Counted from the stretch's first letter, positions 51,597 through 59,750 are shown. The stretch is 64,000 nucleotides of DNA from Ga0077527 sp964433345 (GCA_964433345.1 CAYSQJ010000002.1:1-64000); one strand, 5' to 3'. A program made the numbers and translations. The notes: generated by a model from the sequence alone, not told the origin.

Positions 51597-52502
51597 TTAC
51601 TGCAGGCGCGCAGCCACCGCTTCGGCGGCGCGCTTCGCGTCCTGCATCGCGTCATCGAGGCTGCCGCCGCAGCCGCTGCGCACCACGCCGATGGCCCAGA
51701 GGCCGGGCAGGGCGGTTTCCAGCGTGTCACCGGTGACCAGGCGACCCGTCGCATCACGCCCGACGGCATCGGGCACGAAGGCGGCATTGGGTACGAGGCC
51801 GATGTAGGCGAAGACGCCTGCCACCGCGAGTTCTTCGCTGCCGCTGCCGGTGTTTACGCGGATCTTTTCAACCGTCTGTCCGCCGAGCACGGCTTCCACG
51901 GTGCAGCCGAAGCGGACCTCGATTTTCGGATTGGCCTTAACCTGCTCGATGAAGCGCGGCTGGGCGCGGAACGCGCTGCCACGGTGAATCAGCAGCACCT
52001 TGCCGCAATAATGGGTCAGCACGCCGGCTTCCTGCAGCGCCGAGTCACCGCCGCCGATGACGGCGACAGTCTCGTTCTGGAACATCGGGCCATCGCAGTC
52101 GGCGCACTTCGACACGCCGCGGCCCTCGAACTCCGCTTCGCCGGGTACGCCCAGTGTTTTCAGTGTCGCGCCGCTGGCGACGATGACCTGGCGGGCGTGA
52201 TAGCGGTTTGCTGCGGTGGTCACCGTGAAGCCGCCGTCGGCGGCGGCGAGCGCAGTCACTTCTTCGGGAATGCTGGCGACGCCTGCGTCAGCGTTGGCGC
52301 CGGTCATCTCCGAGGCGAAGGCCGCGCCGCCGGCTTCGCCGCCGGCCGGCGCCGGATCAAGTTCGTTGACGTTGAGGACGAGGCCGCCGAAGAGCTGCTG
52401 CTCGAAGCTCGCGGTGCTGATGCCTTTTTTGGCGAGCAGGCCGGCGGCGGTGAGTCCGGCGATGCCTTCGCCGATGATGATGACGTCAAAGGAATTGGAC
52501 AT
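51597..52502 (-). CDS. Thioredoxin reductase-like flavoprotein
   Basis: The 301-residue protein has an FAD motif (IIIGEGIAGLTAAGLL, 8-23), a redox-active CxxC (Cys133-Ala-Asp-Cys136-Asp, as in thioredoxin reductase) and an NADPH motif (IGGGDSALQEAG, 149-160). It should pass electrons from NAD(P)H to a disulfide or selenenylsulfide partner. It starts 15 bp after selB on the same strand with a GGAAAG site, so it belongs to the selenium locus. Reduction of the U-S-S-C selenoprotein is a plausible role. Confidence 0.87.
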   Translation of the reverse strand: MSNSFDVIIIGEGIAGLTAAGLLAKKGISTASFEQQLFGGLVLNVNELDPAPAGGEAGGAAFASEMTGANADAGVASIPEEVTALAAADGGFTVTTAANRYHARQVIVASGATLKTLGVPGEAEFEGRGVSKCADCDGPMFQNETVAVIGGGDSALQEAGVLTHYCGKVLLIHRGSAFRAQPRFIEQVKANPKIEVRFGCTVEAVLGGQTVEKIRVNTGSGSEELAVAGVFAYIGLVPNAAFVPDAVGRDATGRLVTGDTLETALPGLWAIGVVRSGCGGSLDDAMQDAKRAAEAVAARLQ

Positions 52503-52517
52503 GGTTTTCTTTCCGTA

Positions 52518-54542
52518 TCAGTAACGTTTGTTGCGAAAGGGGGGGCGCTGCTGCGGCCTGCCCGCAGGCGATTTTTGCGGTTGCGGCCGGGTTTTTGCGA
52601 CGGCGCCCGGTGGCGGCGGTGGCGCGGGGTCGGCAGCCCCGAGAATGGGCGCGAAATCCTTGCGCATCTTGCGCGCGTCGCCGATGCGTTGCGTGATCGC
52701 CAGGCCGTCGAGCGTCTCGAGGATCTCGATCGCCAGCGTGCGGCCGATGCCGACGGCGTCGCGGTACTGCGCGGCGGTGAACAGGCCGTCGGGCTGTTTG
52801 TCCGATACTGCTTTCACGGTTGCGGCGAGCACGGCCATTGTCGTCTTCAGGTAGAAGCGGTCGCTGCCTACGCGGTGGACGTTGCCGGCCTTCATCTGGC
52901 GGTAGAGGAAATCCTTGAGGATCGCGTCCTTCAGCTTCAGCTGCGGTGCGAGGTCGCGCAGCGTCGGGGGATTGAAGCCTGCGGCTGCCAGTGCCGGCTG
53001 CACTGTTTCCCAAAGCCGGGCATCGGCGCTGTTGGCGGTGCTGTCGTGGCCGGGCCTGCGCAGCAGCGAGCCGTGGATCTCGAAGCGTTTCTGCTCGGTG
53101 AGCAGGCGCAACGCATGACCGAAGGCCTCGGCATCGAGCTCCGGCGCGAGGTTTTGGTGCAGGGCGTCGATCTCGAGGCCGGGTGCCTGCGGCTGTGCCT
53201 GGTGAAAGGCCAGGACCTGCTTCACCACTGAATCATGCAGGGCGTCGAGCCGCGCACGGGTGATTGCGATGCGGCGATCCTTGCCCAGCGGCAGCAGGTC
53301 CGCTTCGTTGCAGGCGGCGGCAACGACTTCCGGCAACAGATTGAACACTGCTTCGAAATGCGCGAGGTCCACCGGGCGCTTCAGGTCGGCCGCGAGGGCG
53401 GCCAGCGCTGCCTTGTGGTCTGCGGATTCGAGCGCGGCGAGCGCGGCGTCGCGCGCCTTGCCGCGGCGCTCCGGCGGCAGGGGATCGATGACCGCGCCGC
53501 CGCCGATGGTGCGCACCGCCGACTGGTCGCGCAGGATGAAGCGGTCGCCGTGCAGCGCCGACAGCGGCTCGTCGAGTACCAGCCGGGCGATGCCGCTGCC
53601 GCCCGGCGGCAGTGCTTCTCCACGACGCAGCGAAACCCTCGCGGTGACGTCGGCGGTGGCAAGGTGCAGGTGCACCGGCGTCCAGTGTTTGAGCGGCCGG
53701 CTTTCGCCGCGCAGTACCGACAGGCGGACGTCTAGGCGCCGCGTCGGACGGTGGATGGCCGCGGACATGACCCAGTCGCCGCGTCGCACCGACTCGACGT
53801 CGGCGCCGGTGAGGTTCAGTGCGCAGCGCTCGCCGGCCTCGGCCTGCCCGGCAGGCTTGCCGTGGATCTGGATGCTGCGCACGCGTACTTCGCGCCCTGC
53901 GGGTGAAATCACCAGCCGGTCGCCGGTCTTCACGCTGCCGTTGAACACCGTGCCGGTGACCACCGTGCCGCTGCCGGCGATGCTGAAGGCGCGGTCGATG
54001 GCGTAGCGCAGGTGCTGGCCGGCGGCACTGCGCCTGCCGCGGGCTTCGGCTTCGCGCAACAGCAGGGCCTTCAGTTCGGCGATGCCGTTGCCGCTGACCG
54101 CCGACACCGGCAGCAGCGGCGCATCGGCGAGCAGTGTCGGAGCGAGCAGGGCCTGCACCTGTGCGCGGACCTCCTCGACGCGTGCGGCGTCGACGCGGTC
54201 GGTCTTGGTGATGGCCACGGCGCCGCGCGGTATGCGCAGCAGGTCGAGAATCTGTAGGTGTTCCACGGTCTGGGGCATCACGCCGTCGTCGGCGGCGACG
54301 ATCAGCAGCGCGAAATCGATGCCGGAGACGCCGGCGAGCATGTTGCGCACGAAGCGTTCGTGGCCGGGAACGTCGACAAAGCCGATCAGCCCGCCCTGCG
54401 GCAGCGGCAGGTAGGCGAAGCCGAGGTCGATGGAAATGCCGCGCGCCTTCTCCTCGGGCAGGCGATCGGTGTCGGTGCCGGTGAGGGTCCTCACCAGCAG
54501 CGTCTTGCCGTGGTCGATGTGGCCTGCGGTGGCTACTATCAT
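52518..54542 (-). CDS. selB: Selenocysteine-specific elongation factor
   Basis: SelB carries Sec-tRNA to ribosomes paused at UGA and binds the SECIS hairpin. The 674-residue product starts MIVATAGHIDHGKT (G1 at 7-14), then DVPGHERFVRNML (57-69), TKTDRVD and the EF-Tu-like beta-barrel domains. The C-terminal third holds winged-helix domains that bind SECIS RNA. The ATG at 54542 fits the family start; an upstream in-frame start adds 19 unrelated residues. It follows selA by 158 bp. Confidence 0.95.
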   Translation of the reverse strand: MIVATAGHIDHGKTLLVRTLTGTDTDRLPEEKARGISIDLGFAYLPLPQGGLIGFVDVPGHERFVRNMLAGVSGIDFALLIVAADDGVMPQTVEHLQILDLLRIPRGAVAITKTDRVDAARVEEVRAQVQALLAPTLLADAPLLPVSAVSGNGIAELKALLLREAEARGRRSAAGQHLRYAIDRAFSIAGSGTVVTGTVFNGSVKTGDRLVISPAGREVRVRSIQIHGKPAGQAEAGERCALNLTGADVESVRRGDWVMSAAIHRPTRRLDVRLSVLRGESRPLKHWTPVHLHLATADVTARVSLRRGEALPPGGSGIARLVLDEPLSALHGDRFILRDQSAVRTIGGGAVIDPLPPERRGKARDAALAALESADHKAALAALAADLKRPVDLAHFEAVFNLLPEVVAAACNEADLLPLGKDRRIAITRARLDALHDSVVKQVLAFHQAQPQAPGLEIDALHQNLAPELDAEAFGHALRLLTEQKRFEIHGSLLRRPGHDSTANSADARLWETVQPALAAAGFNPPTLRDLAPQLKLKDAILKDFLYRQMKAGNVHRVGSDRFYLKTTMAVLAATVKAVSDKQPDGLFTAAQYRDAVGIGRTLAIEILETLDGLAITQRIGDARKMRKDFAPILGAADPAPPPPPGAVAKTRPQPQKSPAGRPQQRPPFRNKRY

Positions 54543-54564
54543 TGGATCAAAGTCAAAGGCTTTT

Positions 54565-54701
54565 GCCACAGAGGACACAGAGAAAACCGGAACCTGCAAT
54601 CGTCACTCCGGCTCAAACTATGATCCGGTCGGGGCATCCGCTGCCGCCAATGCGTCGGCATGACCGCGGATCCTCCTGCAGTTCTCTGTGTCCTCTGTGG
54701 C
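54565..54701. repeat. 20-nt perfect inverted repeat between selA and selB
   Basis: GCCACAGAGGACACAGAGAA (54565-54584) and its exact reverse complement (54682-54701) flank 97 bp. The right arm covers the last base of the selA stop codon region. Similar CACAGAGGACACAGAGAA palindromes occur in many bacterial genomes as dispersed intergenic elements. A transcript through it would fold into a long stem between the two genes. Confidence 0.9.
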
Positions 54702-56107
54702 TAGGTTTTAAGGGTTTTCAGTTTTTCCAACTGCAGTACAAATTCTTCCTCGTGGTCGAGGCAGCGCAGGTCGAGTTTCAGCGCGCCGTCGCGGATGTGG
54801 CCGATCACCGGCACCGGCAGCGCGCGCAGCATCGCCGCCAGTTTGTTGAGATTGCCTTTTTTCCCGGCAGGAGTGATTGCGAGGCCGCTGCTAGGCAGGG
54901 CGTCGACGGGCAGGGCGCCGCTGCCGATCTGTGATTTGCAGTCGCAGGCCTCGACGCGCCAGTCTTCGCCCAGCGCCGCGGCCAGCGCCGGCTGCACGCG
55001 CGCGGCCTGCGCCGCGATGTCCGCGGGGCTGCGTGTCAGAAGGCGCAGTGCCGGCAGTTCCTCGCGCAGTTTTTCGGGATGCAGGTAGAGCCGCAGCACG
55101 GCATCGAGCGCGGTCAGCGTCAGCTTGTCGAGGCGCAGTGCGCGCTTCATCGGATTTTTCGCAATGCGCGCCATCAGGTCTCTGCGGCCGACCAGCAATC
55201 CCGCCTGCGGCCCGCCGAGCAGCTTGTCGCCGCTGAAGGTGACAACGTCGGCGCCTGCGGCCAGTGCCTCGCGCGGCGTCGGTTCATGCGGCAGTCCGTA
55301 GTCCTCGAGATTGACCAGCGTGCCGCTGCCGAGATCGATGATGAAGGGCATGCCGTTCTCATGCGCGAGTTTCGCAAGCTCGGCTTCCGGCACCGCGGCG
55401 GTAAAACCCTGTACCACGTAGTTGCTGGTGTGCACCTTCATGATTGCCGCGGTGCGCGGCGTGATCGCTTCGGCGAAATCCCTGAGGTGGGTGCGGTTGG
55501 TGGTGCCGACCTCGACCAGCTTGACGCCGGCGCGGGCCATGATGTCGGGAATGCGGAACGATCCGCCGATCTCGATCAGCTCCCCGCGCGAGACCAGCAC
55601 CTCGCGCCTGAGTGCCAGCGTGTTCAGTGCAAGGTAGACCGCGGCGGCATTGTTGTTGACAGCGACCGCCTTGTCGCCGCCTGTGAGTTCCTTCAGCCAG
55701 CGCTCGACGTGGCTGTCGCGTTCGCCGCGGGCGCCGCCGTCGAGGTCGAATTCGAGGTTGACCGGGCGAGTCATCGCTTCGGCGACCGCGCGCGCCGCGC
55801 TCTCCGGCATCACCGCGCGGCCGAGGTTGGTGTGCAGCACGGTGCCGGTAAGGTTGAACACCGGCTTCAGTGAAGGCGTGGAGGACTGCCGCAGTGCCGC
55901 GGCACAGGATTGCAGGAAGATCTGTTCGTCGTAGGGTGCGGCTGTTGTTCCGTTCAGCCGTTCGCGCTCGGCCTCGAGGGCCCGGCGCAGCGTGTTCGTT
56001 ACGCGGCTGCGGCCGTGCGCGGCAACGAGGTCCGCGACAGCGGGACTGCCGAGCAGTCGATCCAGCGAAGGCAACGCGCGACGCGCGGCTGAGGCGGGAT
56101 TCAACAT
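54701..56107 (-). CDS. selA: L-seryl-tRNA(Sec) selenium transferase
   Basis: SelA converts Ser-tRNA(Sec) to Sec-tRNA(Sec) using selenophosphate and pyridoxal phosphate. The 468-residue product has NLTGTVLHTNLGRA (85-98), VNNNAAAVYLALNTLA and the PLP lysine Lys295 in TFSGDKLLGGPQAG. This is the same number as in E. coli SelA. The gene lies 149 bp after the selenoprotein gene with a terminator between. Confidence 0.96.
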   Translation of the reverse strand: MLNPASAARRALPSLDRLLGSPAVADLVAAHGRSRVTNTLRRALEAERERLNGTTAAPYDEQIFLQSCAAALRQSSTPSLKPVFNLTGTVLHTNLGRAVMPESAARAVAEAMTRPVNLEFDLDGGARGERDSHVERWLKELTGGDKAVAVNNNAAAVYLALNTLALRREVLVSRGELIEIGGSFRIPDIMARAGVKLVEVGTTNRTHLRDFAEAITPRTAAIMKVHTSNYVVQGFTAAVPEAELAKLAHENGMPFIIDLGSGTLVNLEDYGLPHEPTPREALAAGADVVTFSGDKLLGGPQAGLLVGRRDLMARIAKNPMKRALRLDKLTLTALDAVLRLYLHPEKLREELPALRLLTRSPADIAAQAARVQPALAAALGEDWRVEACDCKSQIGSGALPVDALPSSGLAITPAGKKGNLNKLAAMLRALPVPVIGHIRDGALKLDLRCLDHEEEFVLQLEKLKTLKT

Positions 56108-56196
56108 GGCGGTTTGGCCTTGCGCGGGAAGTCGGGAGTCATCGCAGGAGTTTCGGTTTGCAGCGAGCGTTGGAGTTTAACGCAGCCCCGCAGCGG

Positions 56197-56226
56197 GAAA
56201 AAACACCGCCCTCGGAGGGAGGGCGG
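56197..56226 (-). terminator. Terminator between selenoprotein gene and selA
   Basis: On the minus strand CCGCCCT (56226-56220) pairs with AGGGCGG (56212-56206) around a 7-nt loop, followed by TGTTTTTT. It would end the selenoprotein transcript or pass only part of it into selA. Confidence 0.75.
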
Positions 56227-56256
56227 GTTAGTTTGTAAATATTTGATTTTAAACGA

Positions 56257-57027
56257 TTATTCCCACAGGCGTTCGGGTAGCGGCAGACCCGCCAGTTGCT
56301 CCGGCGTCAGCGGCCGGTCGGGCGTGATGCCGATCCGTTCCAGCACTGCAGCGAGTTGCCGGCCGTGCTGGGCACTGTGCCAGGTCGAACGCTCGTAGAG
56401 CATGTGCAGCGGCTGCATGCCGAAGAAGGTCTTGACCTTCTGCTGGCAGGATTTGTCTTCGAGTTTGTCCCACCAGTTCTGCAGTCGCGCGATGACGGTG
56501 TCACCGTAACGCGCGATTTCCTCGCCGGTCATGAAGGTACCGTCTTTCGGCGGTACGTTGGCGAGCTGCACCGCGTACTCGACGCCATCCTCCATGGATT
56601 CAAGGAAAGCCTCGGCAATGCGGAAGATGTGGTGGCACATCAGCCGGAGCGAGCGATCGCGGTTGGGAATCACGCGCTCCTGCAGCTGCGCATCGGGCAG
56701 CTGGCGCATCAGGCGCTGCGCGGTGCGCAGCACCAGGACCCAGCGCTTGATCAGTTCCTCCGGCGGCAGCGGCTTGTGGCCGGTGCCCTGGAGGCCGACG
56801 AACTCGGCGACATCCTCGAGGTTCTGGCCGAACACGAACTGTTCGCCCTTGGCAATGACCGGCACATTACGCACGCCGAGCTTGAGCAGGCGCTCGCGTC
56901 CCTGCGGGTCGTTCAGCACGTCGATGGCGACGAAATCGATCTGTTTGCGCGAAAGAAACTCTTTCGCCCGGAGACAGCTGCTTCACCCGGGCTGGGTGAA
57001 CAGGATGAACTGCTCGTTGGCGCCCAT
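56257..57027 (-). CDS. Selenoprotein: glutaredoxin-like (U-x-x-C) fused to DinB-like domain
   Basis: Read through the TGA at 56983-56985 as selenocysteine, the frame gives 256 residues. Residues 1-80 are a glutaredoxin/thioredoxin-type fold: FILFTQPG, then Sec15-Ser-Ser-Cys18 in place of CxxC, and the cis-proline motif NVPV (54-57). Residues 90-240 look like a DinB-type four-helix bundle with possible metal ligands His132/133 and His217-x3-His221. An AAAGGT site precedes ATG 57027. A bacterial SECIS-like hairpin follows the TGA, and selA, selB and selC are close by. A thiol/selenol redox role is likely; the substrate is unknown. A standard gene finder would call only a truncated 220-residue protein from an internal start. 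Confidence 0.9.
56945..56978 (-). promoter_or_regulatory. Bacterial SECIS element
   Basis: Starting 5 nt after the UGA, a lower stem CUGU/ACAG and an internal loop lead to a perfect 7-bp stem GCGAAAG (56967-56961) with CUUUCGC (56955-56949), closed by the loop AGUUU (56960-56956). The loop begins 23 nt after the UGA and has a G within its first two bases. This matches the published bacterial SECIS rules (loop 16-37 nt away, G in the first two loop bases). Confidence 0.85.
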
Positions 57028-57105
57028 GATTGACCTTTGAAGGCGGTTGAAGTGAGTGTCGAGACTAACGTTGCATGCAAGCGGGCGTCAAGGTTTGCGG
57101 TGTTA

Positions 57106-57111
57106 TATAAT
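57106..57111 (+). promoter_or_regulatory. -10 hexamer upstream of GST gene
   Basis: A perfect TATAAT lies 42 bp before the GST ATG in the 125-bp divergent region shared with the selenoprotein gene. The -35 region is poor, so confidence is limited. Confidence 0.45.
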
Positions 57112-57152
57112 TCGCGCGCTTTTTCACCCTGCATACCCCGCAAGAAATCCAT

Positions 57153-57761
57153 ATGATGAAGCTGATCGGGACGGCCACCAGTCCCTACACCCGCAAGGTG
57201 CGTGTCGTGCTGGCCGAAAAACGCATGGAATGCGAATTTGCCATCGACGCGCCGAACACCGACGGCAGCACGGTTGCGCAGTTCAACCCGCTTGGCAAGA
57301 TCCCGGTGCTGGTGCTCGATGACGAAAGCACGCTGTTCGATTCTCGCGTGATCGTCGAATACCTCGACAATGCCAGTCCCGGCAACCGGCTGATTCCCGA
57401 GGAAAAGCGCCCGCGCATCCAGGTGCGGCGCTGGGAGGCGCTGGCCGATGGCTGCGCCGATGCGGCAGTGGCCGTGGTCATGGAAAAGCGTCGCCCCGCG
57501 GCCCAGCAGTCGCCGGAATGGATTGCCCGCCAGCAGGCGAAGGTCGACCGCGCGCTGCAGGTGATGGCCGACGAGCTCGCGGCAAAAAACTGGTGCACCG
57601 GGGATTTCTTCACACTCGCCGACATCGCGGTCGGCTGCTGCCTGGCGTGGATGGAGCTGCGGCTGCCGGATCTGCCCTGGCGCCGCAATCATCCGAACCT
57701 CGCGCGGCTCGCCGACAAGCTGGCGCAGCGCCAGTCCTTCAAGGATACCGTGCCGGCCTGA
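57153..57761 (+). CDS. Glutathione S-transferase family protein
   Basis: The 202-residue product has the thioredoxin-fold N-terminus (IGTATSPYTRKVRVVLAEKR, with the TSPYTRKV active-site loop) and FNPLGKIPVLVLDD including the cis-proline. LFDSRVIVEYLD and an all-helical C-terminal domain follow. It resembles YibF-type GSTs. It diverges from the selenoprotein gene but shares no obvious operon. Confidence 0.87.
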   Translation: MMKLIGTATSPYTRKVRVVLAEKRMECEFAIDAPNTDGSTVAQFNPLGKIPVLVLDDESTLFDSRVIVEYLDNASPGNRLIPEEKRPRIQVRRWEALADGCADAAVAVVMEKRRPAAQQSPEWIARQQAKVDRALQVMADELAAKNWCTGDFFTLADIAVGCCLAWMELRLPDLPWRRNHPNLARLADKLAQRQSFKDTVPA

Positions 57762-57777
57762 GCAGGACCGGCCCGAG

Positions 57778-58926
57778 TTAACCGGCGTTGCCGACCGCGC
57801 CCGGCGGGCAGCCGGCATCGCGCGGCATGAGCTGCGCTGGACGTGCCGACTCGATGATGCCGCCGCCGATGCAGACCCGGCTTTCGTAAATGACGACCGA
57901 TTGTCCCGGCGTCACCGCCCACTGGTTTTCGGCGAATTCAACGACGCAGCGCCCGGCGGTCGCCACCGACAGCGAGCAGGCGGCATCCTTTTGCCGGTAG
58001 CGGGTTTTCGCGCCATATACCCATTGTGTGTGCGGCGGCTCGCCGCTGATCCAGTTCGGATTGACGGCAGTCAGTTCGTCGGACAGCAGAAGGGGATGTT
58101 CGTGGCCCTGCACCACGATCAGCCGGTTGTTCGCCATGTCCTTGCTCGCGACGTACCAGGCTTCGCCGTCGCCGTTGCGGGTGCCGCCTATGCCGAGGCC
58201 CTGGCGCTGGCCCAGCGTGTAGAACATCAGCCCCATGTGCTGGCCGACCTTGATGCCCTCCGGCGTCACGATGTCGCCGGGATTGGACGGCAGGTAACGG
58301 TTGAGGAACTCGCGGAAGGGACGTTCGCCGATGAAGCAGATGCCGGTGGAATCCTTCTTGTCGTGGTTGGCCAATCCTTCACGGCGGGCGATTTCGCGCA
58401 CATCACGCTTGTACAGCGTGCCCAGCGGGAAAACGGTTTTGGCCAGCTGCTGCTGGTTGAGGCGGTAGAGGAAATAGCTCTGGTCCTTGCTGCCATCCTC
58501 GGCCTTCAGCAGCTGGTGGAGGCCGTCGACCTCGCGTACCTGCGCGTAATGCCCGGTGGCGATGCGGTCGGCGCCCAGGCTCATCGCGTGGTCGAGGAAA
58601 CACTTGAACTTGATTTCGGCATTGCACAGCACGTCGGGGTTCGGTGTGCGACCGGCCTGGTACTCGCTCAGAAACTCGCTGAACACGCGGTCCTTGTATT
58701 CGGCGCTGAAGTTGACCGCCTCGATGCCGATGCCGATGCGGTCGGCCACCGCGACGGCATCGACGAGGTCCTGGCGCGAACTGCAGTGCTCGTCGGTGTC
58801 GTCGTCCTCCCAGTTTTTCATGAACAGGCCGGTGACGTCATGGCCCTGTTGCTTGAGCAGCAGGGCGGCTACCGCGGAATCGACGCCGCCGGACAGGCCG
58901 ACGACAATTTTCTGTTTGCGTGCCAT
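57778..58926 (-). CDS. mnmA: tRNA 2-thiouridylase
   Basis: MnmA adds sulfur to U34 of tRNA-Lys, -Glu and -Gln. The 382-residue product starts from ATG 58926 and has the PP-loop GLSGGVDSAVAALLL (10-24), the catalytic cysteines Cys101 (NPDVLCN) and Cys197 (STGICFIGER), and the C-terminal barrel. A longer in-frame start adds 17 residues without support. It follows the Nudix gene by 4 bp, the nudJ-mnmA order also known in E. coli. Confidence 0.95.
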   Translation of the reverse strand: MARKQKIVVGLSGGVDSAVAALLLKQQGHDVTGLFMKNWEDDDTDEHCSSRQDLVDAVAVADRIGIGIEAVNFSAEYKDRVFSEFLSEYQAGRTPNPDVLCNAEIKFKCFLDHAMSLGADRIATGHYAQVREVDGLHQLLKAEDGSKDQSYFLYRLNQQQLAKTVFPLGTLYKRDVREIARREGLANHDKKDSTGICFIGERPFREFLNRYLPSNPGDIVTPEGIKVGQHMGLMFYTLGQRQGLGIGGTRNGDGEAWYVASKDMANNRLIVVQGHEHPLLLSDELTAVNPNWISGEPPHTQWVYGAKTRYRQKDAACSLSVATAGRCVVEFAENQWAVTPGQSVVIYESRVCIGGGIIESARPAQLMPRDAGCPPGAVGNAG

Positions 58927-58930
58927 GGTT

Positions 58931-59389
58931 TTACAGGCTGTGGTGTAGCAGTTGCAGAGGGTAACGCCGGCCGGCAAGATAGTCCTCCACGCATTGCAGC
59001 AGCAGCGGGCTGCGGTGCAATTCCCGGCAGGTGCGGATCTCAGCCGCCGGCATCCACAGCGCGCGCAGGATGCCGGCGTCGAGCGGGCGGTCCTGCGGTT
59101 CGGAGATATCCCCGGTGAAGGCGAATCGCAGGTAGGTCACGGGCGAACCCGGCTTGCGGTGCTGATAGACGCCGACCAGCGCGGTCGGCCGGAAGTCGCG
59201 CGCGGATTCTTCGAGGGTTTCGCGGACCACGGCCTCAAGCAGCGATTCGCCGTCTTCGAGATGGCCCGCCGGCTGGTTGTAGCGGACGCCTTCGTCAGTC
59301 TGTTCCTCGACGAGGAGGAAGGCGCCGTCACGCTCGACCACGGCGGCTACGGTCACATTGGGTTTCCACTGAACTGATTCATCGGCCAT
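58931..59389 (-). CDS. nudJ: Nudix hydrolase, NudJ-like phosphatase
   Basis: The 152-residue protein has a Nudix box from Gly42 (GHLEDGE) to RETLEES (56-62). The final Gly of the consensus is replaced by Ala. The PVTYLRFAF and position next to mnmA point to NudJ, a nucleoside and HMP-pyrophosphate phosphatase. The genes are probably cotranscribed. Confidence 0.87.
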   Translation of the reverse strand: MADESVQWKPNVTVAAVVERDGAFLLVEEQTDEGVRYNQPAGHLEDGESLLEAVVRETLEESARDFRPTALVGVYQHRKPGSPVTYLRFAFTGDISEPQDRPLDAGILRALWMPAAEIRTCRELHRSPLLLQCVEDYLAGRRYPLQLLHHSL

Positions 59390-59421
59390 TCCGGCATTTT
59401 ATCGCTGCTTGCCGGCGCCGC

Positions 59422-59454
59422 AAAAAAGAAAGGCAGGGCGCAAGGCCCTGCCTT
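59422..59454 (-). terminator. Terminator of small secreted peptide 1
   Basis: On the minus strand GGCAGGG pairs with CCCTGCC, followed by TTTCTTTTTT. It lies 28 bp after the stop at 59483. Confidence 0.85.
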
Positions 59455-59482
59455 CCCGCGGGCACTGGGTGCCCGGTCAGCC

Positions 59483-59629
59483 TTATTTTTTCTTGCAGTC
59501 TTTGTGGTTTTTGTTCTTGGCGTCCTTGCAGTCTACTTTTGCGGCCTGTTTTTTCTCGGCCGCGAACACCGGGGCAGCTGATACGGTTGCAAACACGGCA
59601 GCACATGCGATTGCGAGCAGCTTTTTCAT
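59483..59629 (-). CDS. Small secreted lysine-rich peptide 1
   Basis: The 48-residue product has a signal peptide (MKKLLAIACAAVFATVSAAP, cleavage near VFAA-E) and a mature part of about 22 residues rich in Lys, with two cysteines (VDCKDAK and KDCKKK). A strong GGGAGG site precedes ATG 59629. The function is unknown. It is a paralogue by leader sequence of the peptide at 59800. It may be a periplasmic metal or anion binder, but that is a guess. Confidence 0.78.
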   Translation of the reverse strand: MKKLLAIACAAVFATVSAAPVFAAEKKQAAKVDCKDAKNKNHKDCKKK

Positions 59630-59750
59630 GTTTCCTCCCTGAGTGGACTCAATCAGCCGGCCGATCATCGGACGGCGGCTCGATGCGAGCGGAGTTACAT
59701 TAGCGTATGCACATGTCATTTACAACGGGAATTTCCGGGGCCGGGGACAA

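Noticed and set aside
51597..52502. A second selenoprotein next to selB.
   Set aside because: The redox motif is encoded by normal Cys codons and no in-frame TGA is present.
56257..56919. Reading the DinB/glutaredoxin gene as a 220-residue protein from an internal start.
   Set aside because: It would drop the first half of the thioredoxin fold with its redox motif. The upstream frame is open, has a ribosome site and matches the fold when TGA is Sec.
56983..56985. The TGA as a nonsense mutation or frameshift making a pseudogene.
   Set aside because: It is exactly at the CxxC first position, in the same frame on both sides, with a SECIS-like hairpin and selABC nearby. A random stop would rarely fall there. 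Not fully excluded without homologues.
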